NCBI GenBank assembly: GCA_019915135.1
Contig: JAHLMK010000011.1
Span: 124,001 to 188,000, forward strand
Reading direction: 5' to 3'
From: Strobilurus pachycystidiatus
Lineage: Eukaryota; Basidiomycota; Agaricomycetes; Agaricales; Physalacriaceae
DNA: 64,000 nt
The notes under the pieces were generated by a model. That model saw only the letters and a list, made by a program, of their open reading frames with translations. It made no database searches and was not told the DNA's origin. This document shows, piece after piece, positions 57,450 to 64,000 of this stretch. The translations under genes and the position numbers were made by a program. Numbering within the stretch: the first letter of the stretch is position 1; each line of letters opens with the position of its first letter.

Positions 57450-59272
57450 TTAATCTTGGAGCTCCAGCTCTCTTCGAATGATCTCTCGGACCTCACGGAG
57501 ACCGCCACCTTCGCGCTTCACCCTCTTGGGACTACGCGTCAAAAGTTCTTCTGCGCTGTCCTTCACCTTCCGAGATCCAGGACTAGAGGGCGTTGCCGGA
57601 CCAACTGCATCAGCAGCGGGTGTTGGCTTGGGCATCTCCAGCCACTCCTCTCCAGTGATATTCAACGACTTGAGGAAGAAGGGACAGAGCTTTGTCAACA
57701 TTTCCAAGGACTCGATGGCCTCAGACATGGATATCGGGATGGGCGAAGACTTGATCACCGCGTTGGCCACGTCGGTAGTCGGTAATGCTCTTCTCTTGCG
57801 GTGTGTAGGTGTAGCGGTCGACGATCCGGGAGAAGGCCCGGAGAACATCCTGTAAGCACATATGTCAGGTCAGGGAGTATTCGTGAAGTGAAACGACATA
57901 CATCCACACACTCTCTGCAACACCTGGCAAGCGACCAAGAAGACAGCGTCTCCTCATTTCCTCTTGTCCCAGTTTCAGCATCTGGTCTCGCGAAAGCTTA
58001 GCTCCGACAATATCGTGTTTCGGGGTCTTTGTCGGCGAAGCAGTCAAGGACTTTTGGCGAACTCGCTCATACAATGCCTGTCTGCGAGACGAAGTGGGAG
58101 TTTGAGGAACAGTGGAAGCACCTGATCCGCGCTGGTGCGTCGGAGTGGAAGGAACTTCGGATATAGATGCGTTTGACGAAGTCGGCGTACGGCTTGGCGT
58201 TGAAACTGAGGGTGGAACACGGTCTCTTCGTGAGGGAGTTTGAGGGAATAGTATAGAGTTCTTCGCGGGCAACAACCGCGCTGTTGATGGTGTGATTGGG
58301 AAGGGTGCCGCAAATTCGCGCACAGCACGCTTAGCGGGTGATCTGGAAGGAGAACCTGGAAGCAATTGAGGAGCAGGGAATGAGCCTCCTTTGGGCGAGA
58401 TAGATGCGAAGACCCGTGTAAGGGCAGATGGCCTTGCAGGCGCAGCGAGTTCCGGAAGTTTGGCAAGGGGAGTTAGAGGTGTTGTTTCCTCGTTTCCATG
58501 GAGCTAATTGACAGATGAGGACAAGATAGTGACGGCTGAGCGTGGACGAACCTCTTGCCACTTCACGAGCTTTGCATAGAACTCGGATTTACGCTGCTCG
58601 GCGGCGGCAGTCCATCGTGCAACCGCAGCCATACCACCGCCCATATCCTTGTCAATGTTTATTTCGACCTCAATTCCAATTCCATAGGCGGGGACACGCT
58701 TTTTGTCCGTCTTGGAATGGTGAGTGGCCGCGGTAAGGACAATGCCCATGGCCCCTCGGGTCCATTCCTTCGGCTGAGGTGGAGCGGACGTCTCCAAGAA
58801 GGGATTGTCGTCGTCTTCTGAAGGAGACGGATCAGAGGGCAGAGACTGACCGTCCCATTCCCATACCCAGCAGAGCCTGCGGAGATCGTCCACGCTGAAT
58901 TGTGTGGTGAGACCGGTGTATGTCTGGAGCGAGATGTGGTTCAACACGTTGCGCACGATGCCAGTATCAGAGGTGGGCGATACCGCGCATGACGCTAAAG
59001 CATGAGAAAGGGCGTGCTGGAGTCCAGTTTGGATAGTGTGTAGGCGTGATAGATGAGAGGGCAGATCGATTGTCTTGGACGTATTCTTTGCCGCAGTTGC
59101 GGGGCGTGTAAGCGTTCTTTTGAGCCCAGATTAATTGATTTTTTTTGGAGGAAAACACGGCAATTACGCACGCGGTTCTCAGTCGTTTTGGCGTGGACTC
59201 TGTCTCGTCCAGGTCAGGTGGACAACGCTTTTTCCTGGGTGACAGGTTGAGCGACGAGTAAAGGTCCGCCAT
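57450..59272 (-). CDS. CDT1-like DNA replication licensing factor
   Basis: Start [17 protein letters not shown] at 59272. The N-terminal part carries basic/TP sites ([10 protein letters not shown]) and, after the first intron, a folded central region ([37 protein letters not shown]) compatible with the Cdt1 middle winged helix. A long Ser/Pro linker ([20 protein letters not shown], many SPxK/TP sites) is expected for CDK regulation. The C-terminal winged-helix (MCM-binding) domain has [40 protein letters not shown], followed by ITGEEWLEM. The protein ends [12 protein letters not shown]. Overall order matches fungal Cdt1, which loads MCM2-7 with ORC and Cdc6; the family is poorly conserved, so the call is fairly but not fully sure. 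Confidence 0.75.
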
Positions 59273-59881
59273 GGTCTGCGTGTCAGGTAGGCTGAGGTAG
59301 CGCAAAACGCGTCCCGCAGTGGTCGATGTCGCGGTTCAGGATGAAGCGAGTAACGTCACGTGCGTGGGCCATTGCGGATTTTCCAAGTCCGCCACTTGGA
59401 GTTGGAACCACTCTGTAATGTCCATCGCTGGTACACTGACTGTAGCTTCCTCTAAGTTACTCTGAGCAACCCCTCACTCTCTGTACGCTATCGACTCTGA
59501 AATGCGGCCAACATACGTCCACTCTTCACCTGTCATTGAAACGGTTTTGAACTCTAGTTTCACCCTGAATGAGCTCAGAACAGAGGCAAAACCGGTCTTC
59601 TGAAGCGGACTGCTTGACTTTCCCCTCATCTCTTCATTGAAACATCTTTCTTGTCACTCAAGATGTTTTCCACGCCTTTACAGGTCTTTCGACCCGCCAA
59701 AACATGCTGACTATTACGGTTGAACGACGCAATCGACACGAGGCTTCGCTAACTCCGGGAGGGGACCCAATCATGCCCCAGTCGCGTGTTGTCCTCTGCC
59801 TCATGCTCTATCTCTTATAGTCTGGTTCAGCGCACTTCAACGTCCATCTACTCTAATTCGCCGATCCTACGTTCTCCAGCC
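59273..59881. other. Divergent promoter region between CDT1-like and CCCH-finger genes
   Basis: About 600 bp with no gene seen. It should contain the two promoters. Confidence 0.5.
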
Positions 59882-61862
59882 ATGACACTTGACACCAGCG
59901 AACTACGTCCAGCTTCTGTGCGGACACACGCTGTGTACGTCCATAGTTCATCTTTTATCTTTCTGTCACATTCTCATACGTGTATCGCAGTAACCAATAC
60001 TTCGACCAGCTAAGGGGTTTGTCTCTTCTTTTTCAATCGTGTGCATTGTCTCATCCTCGGTCAACAGAAGAAGTCATTGGAATCATCAACGGCGAATCCG
60101 CATTTATCGACACGATCAACCGCCTTGAGACCGAGCTAAGCGCCTATAAGCGTGCCTATGCGGATGTCGACTCGGAATGCAGACGCTTCCAGCTGAAACA
60201 AGCCGAGGCCGAGAAGCAAAGAGAACTTTTAGAGAATCAGCTCAAGGTTGGTATTGATTGTATCCAGCACCTCCACTCCGACTGACTTCTCATACAGGGC
60301 CATCGCGTGGTAACTCTTATCGACGGGGATGGGGCAATTTTCTCTGGTGACCTCATCTCACAAGGCCTGGCGGGTGGTCTCGCTGCCGCGCAGATGCTGT
60401 CTGATCGTATCCTACAATATGTATCCGAATCCAACAGTGGCGGAGCCCATCAGTACCAGATCTGGGTCTACATATTCTACAACAAGCGCGGTCTCGTCGA
60501 TACTTTCGGACGGCTGGGTTATATCCCTCTGAAGGCCAAATTTGACGACTTCGTGATGGGATTCAACCAAGCCGCTGAACGCTTCCTTATGGTCGACGTC
60601 GGTAACGGCAAGGAGGCTGCTGATGCTAAAATTAAAGGTTTGTTCACGTCGCGTCACAATGCATGTGTCTGATTAGCTCTCTTAGCACACCTCGAAGACG
60701 ATATACGCCTTCCCCAAACGTGCAAAGTATTGTTCGCCGGTACGTTTTCGCTCTCGAAGGGGGCGTGGCCTGACAATTTGGCTCTCATAGGATGTCACGA
60801 CAACGGTTACGTGTCGAATCTTCGCTCCCAAATCACCGCAGGCTACAAACAGAAATTGGTTCTGTTGAAAAGCTACACTGATATGGCTGCTGGTATCTCC
60901 GAACTTGATTTGCCGACGTTGACGATTCCCGACCTCTTCATGCCTCAGAAACTCACGCCTCAACCGACCGCGACTCCCTCAGCTCTAATGAGGCGTCGCG
61001 GTTCCTCTTTCGCAGTGAGGCCATCGCCGCCTTCACCACCACCTCCTCCCGAATCCGCTCCTCTGGTTCCCAAGAATTCCACCGCAGAGACCGGTAACTC
61101 TGTGGGTACGACAGTTCCGGAACCGGAAGCCATCCTCGTCAAACGCCCCGTCTTTTCTCCTCCCACTTATTCGTTTGCCGTCAAGAACGACAGGAGGCCA
61201 CCCACACCTGATCTGGATACCTCGAAGAGTAGCGCTTCCAGCGAATCCGGTGACAGTGATCTCGAAAGCATCGTGTCTGGTTTCATTTCCCACTCCTCGA
61301 GTTCTCGTCGTATCGACCCCAGTCTTGTAAGTTGTGCCAACACCCCGCATCTTCTTGGTTGCTTCATTGCTGATTTCGTTCGTCCTCCAGCCCTTATCAA
61401 AACGTGAGTGACGTGATCAATTCATATGTGTTATCGTACTGACTTTTCTCGAACTAACAGAGAAACCTCCACCGTGTACCCTATTCTATCTTGCGTCCTG
61501 CAAGCATGGTGCAGACTGCAAATACGCGCATGATTACATCCTCGAGGCAGAGCACTTTGCAGAGATCAGAACGAACGCCAAGAAGGCCCCGTGTCCATAC
61601 GTTAACAAAGGTTTGATTGAGTTTCTTCGAATTAACCCTCTTAACTGACTAACTCCCGATCTCCACAGGCGATACATGTATCTGGGGTGAAGACTGCTGT
61701 TACGGACACGCCTGTCCTTCGTTGGGCAGCTGTTTCTTCCTCAAGAAAGGGAAGTGTAAATTCTCTGGAGGTACGTCGGGCAGTCTGTGCTCGTAGCCGA
61801 AGCTCTAATTTTGCCCGTCAGTCGACATGCATAAAGAACCGAAGATTCCTGCCAACGAGTAA
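59882..61862 (+). CDS. Coiled-coil, NYN/DUF7923-like and CCCH zinc-finger protein (copy 1)
   Basis: Start MTLDTSELRPASVRTHAV. A coiled coil (TINRLETELSAYKRAYADVD to AEKQRELLENQLK) is followed by a domain that starts HRVVTLIDGDGAIFSGDLIS and includes YQIWVYIFYNKRGLVDTFG, RFLMVDVGNGKEAADAKIK and VLFAGCHDNGYVSNL, an arrangement like the NYN/PIN-type domain found next to CCCH fingers in fungal proteins. The acidic residues in LIDGDG and the later Asp are in plausible metal-binding positions. A Pro/Ser linker leads to finger 1, CTLFYLASCKHGADCKYAH (C-x7-C-x5-C-x3-H), and finger 2, CPYVNKGDTCIWGEDCCYGH. Ends EPKIPANE. Probably RNA-binding and possibly a nuclease; that role is inferred. A tandem paralogue follows. 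Confidence 0.85.
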
Positions 61863-62349
61863 GGCAACAGCCGCTTTTAACTGTATTCATTCGTATGATT
61901 CATGTACGCAAACGTTATGCACCTATAAGTATGTTTCCATTGATTCGAAAGGCCGTGAGTCGAGTCCGTCTATTGGACCCGCGGGACACCGAAAGTGGTG
62001 TTGACGTTCCCCTTTATGAGGCAATCAACGTGCAGCACTCATCTTTTGATAGCAACAGATCTGATGCGGCGTTCCTTACTAGGATGTGGCGGATTTGCCA
62101 AACATTCCAGGGAGACAGAAGCTATTGAAGAAGCGAGACGATTTTGTTCCGCCGCTTTCTTCGCGTGGGAGTCGAAGACTTGGTCTCGCAAAGGTCCTTT
62201 TCGCTTCGTGGAGCGTCTGACTCGTAGGGAAAAGGCCGAGAAGGTGCCCGTTTAGGTGATCCTCTGGTTCCTATTGACTGGAGAGGCGCCATGCTTTAAA
62301 GGTACCTCAGCCGTGATGATTTTGGTCGTGCTGCATCTCTTTCTATTCC
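61863..62349. other. Spacer between the two CCCH-finger paralogues
   Basis: About 490 bp with the 3' end of copy 1 and the promoter of copy 2. No motif-bearing frame is seen. Confidence 0.5.
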
Positions 62350-64000
62350 ATGCCCTCGTCTACTAAGAACGTCCCGATCCAGACTGCTTGGTGCGAATTT
62401 CTCCACTCCTTTCGTTCTTTGTCTGACGATGTGCTAGGGCTTCGGCCATTGGTCGTGTGGACCGTAAGTAGTCTCGCGGCACTCGCATATCGTCGATCTT
62501 TTCATATTCGGAGCAGACATCATGCAGGCGCTTGTGACCCAAAACCAAGACCTGTCTCAAGCACTTGAGAGCAAGGACGAGGAACTGCGCCTCTCCAAGC
62601 TCCAGACCGAACGCGCTCAACAGCAGGCCATTGGACAGAGGCAACATCTCGAATGGCTCAACGACAAACTCGGCGCTAATGTACGTCTGCTCAACACTAA
62701 CTTTCGCTTATGATCAACCGTTCATTACCGCTTAGATTGTTCAGGAGCGGCTCGTTATGTGCGCTCTTAACGGCAACAATATCATGTTCGACCCCGTTTT
62801 GCTGGCGCGAGGCGCGGAAGGTGCCGTCGACGCTGCGGACCAAATTATTCAGCGCGTCTCGGAGGGTTTCAGTCGCGAGGGCGTCCGAATCCCAATCTGG
62901 ATCAGTCTCTACTTCAACAAGGAGGAGGTCATTTCTTCCCTTGTCTCGAACAACCTCTGCACGCGTGATCAATTCCAGGATTTCTTGCTGGTAGGATCTT
63001 TGAAAACTTCGCGTCGATTCCCTTGCATTGACAAATTACTCCAGGGATTCAGTAGGGCCAATTCCAAGTTCATTGTTGTCGACGTTGGCGCGGATACTAG
63101 CCTCGTGGCTTCCAAGATGAACGGTGCGACTTGGTTCCGAATTGCCTTTTCTTCCAGTGCTGATGTCGACTTTCAGAGGTCATCCAATTCAACATGAGAT
63201 CCACAACGACCGTAGGCGTCGTCTGCGGAGGCATGTACTTTGCGCAATTTTGGATTGTGACTGATACGTTCCTCAATATAGGCATGTACGACTTGTCCTG
63301 GGCCAGGCACTCTGAACACCAATCGAAGCTGATCTCTTTCGACACCTCCTTCAGCCAACCTGTGCCTAATATCTCCACCATTTCTGGACAGTCGTTATTC
63401 TTCGACATGGAGGCCTTGAGGCCCCATCGGAGGTTGTCGCCCTTGGCAGTGGGAACCCAGAGTGGTGTGACGACGACTGGTGGGCTTTTGAGTCCAGAGT
63501 CTCCTATGCAGGTCTGGAACTTGATAGATCCATCCCTTGTATGTCTTCACAAAACCTGTTAATAACTACAGCTGATGGTCTACTGTAGCCACTGCATAAG
63601 CGTAAGCTGTCAATTACTTTGTGGTAAATGTGTATAAGATATTTCACTCACAGAAAACCCACCACCGTGTAACGAGCACTATCTCATGACATGCACTAAG
63701 GGGGTGTGTATACCGTTCCATTTCTACTTTCATGAGTGACACTGCTCATCAAGGTACCTCATCAGGCATCCAATTGTAGGTACTCGCACAAGTATCAGTT
63801 GACGCAGGAACAACTCGAAACGTTGGCGCTCAACGCAAAGAAGGCTCCGTGCAATTATCTGAAGCTTGGTAGGTAAAATTCACCTGTCGAATAATTAGCA
63901 CTGAGTATTTGGTAGGACAGGAGTGCCCTTTTGGCGAGGGTTGTTGCTGGGGGCACCTCTGCCCAAACGGTCCTGCCTGCTTCCACCTGAGCAAGGGCCG
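62350..64000 (+). CDS. Coiled-coil, NYN/DUF7923-like and CCCH zinc-finger protein (copy 2), 3' end outside the window
   Basis: Start MPSSTKNVPIQTAW; the frame continues across two short introns into a coiled coil (MQALVTQNQDLSQALESKDE). The NYN-like domain aligns with copy 1 (ERLVMCALNGNNIMFDPVLL, RIPIWISLYFNKEEVISSLV, FIVVDVGADTSLVASKMN), but the LIDGDGAIF motif is ALNGNNIMF, losing both Asp. The intron at 63231-63281 has a GC donor where copy 1 has GT at the same site, phase and length (51 nt). Finger 1 (CNEHYLMTCTKG then YSHKY) lacks its third Cys under the best splicing; finger 2 (CNYLKLGQECPFGEGCCWGH) is intact. The gene is cut by the window edge during a third Cys-rich segment (CPNGPACFHLSKG). 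Confidence 0.82.

Overview
The window is nuclear DNA from a filamentous basidiomycete, most likely a mushroom-forming Agaricomycete. The genes are dense and multi-exon, introns are mostly about 45-60 nt, coding strands alternate, and the proteins are typically fungal: division-1 chitin synthase, Zn2Cys6 regulator, Dal5-type transporters, YTP1-like membrane protein and Agaricomycete-style RING and CCCH families. Gene models were read by eye. Several were checked by confirming that the summed exon length is a multiple of three.

Layout. 0-4.3 kb: the tail of an F-box/LRR-like gene, a RING-finger gene, MFS transporter 1 and a small unknown gene. 4.4-12.9 kb: housekeeping genes, namely NEM1-type phosphatase, SNF7/VPS32 (ESCRT-III), ceramide synthase, a U1A/U2B''-type spliceosomal protein, an HSP31/DJ-1 protein and an alanyl-tRNA editing protein. 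13.0-20.1 kb: MFS transporter 2 (close paralogue of transporter 1), GH2 beta-mannosidase and Rheb GTPase. 21-30.2 kb: SPO12-like protein, a second RING protein, chitin synthase, a GST, COQ10 and a GIS2/CNBP-type zinc-knuckle protein. 30.2-33.8 kb: 3.6 kb with no convincing gene but a diverged duplicated segment. 33.8-40.9 kb: a possible catabolic island with a GH105 unsaturated glycuronyl hydrolase divergent from MFS transporter 3, followed by a Zn2Cys6 regulator. 41-44.7 kb: ubiquitin-like membrane protein and PKA regulatory subunit. 46.3-52.5 kb: mucin-like membrane protein, F-box protein and MFS transporter 4, whose first intron carries a 656-bp terminal-inverted-repeat element with a TA target duplication. 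53.3-59.3 kb: YTP1-like protein, COQ2 and CDT1-like licensing factor. 59.9-64 kb: a tandem pair of genes for a coiled-coil/NYN-like/CCCH-finger protein; the second copy has lost conserved acidic residues and runs off the window.

Main points of interest: (1) the TIR element in the transporter intron, where removing the element plus one TA leaves a normal 54-nt intron; (2) five or six GC-AG introns, one at the same position and length as a GT-AG intron in a tandem paralogue; (3) the diverged NYN/CCCH tandem duplicate; (4) the GH105/MFS/Zn2Cys6 neighbourhood; (5) the unexplained 30.6-33.7 kb region. No tRNA, rRNA, CRISPR array or prokaryotic-type feature was recognised.
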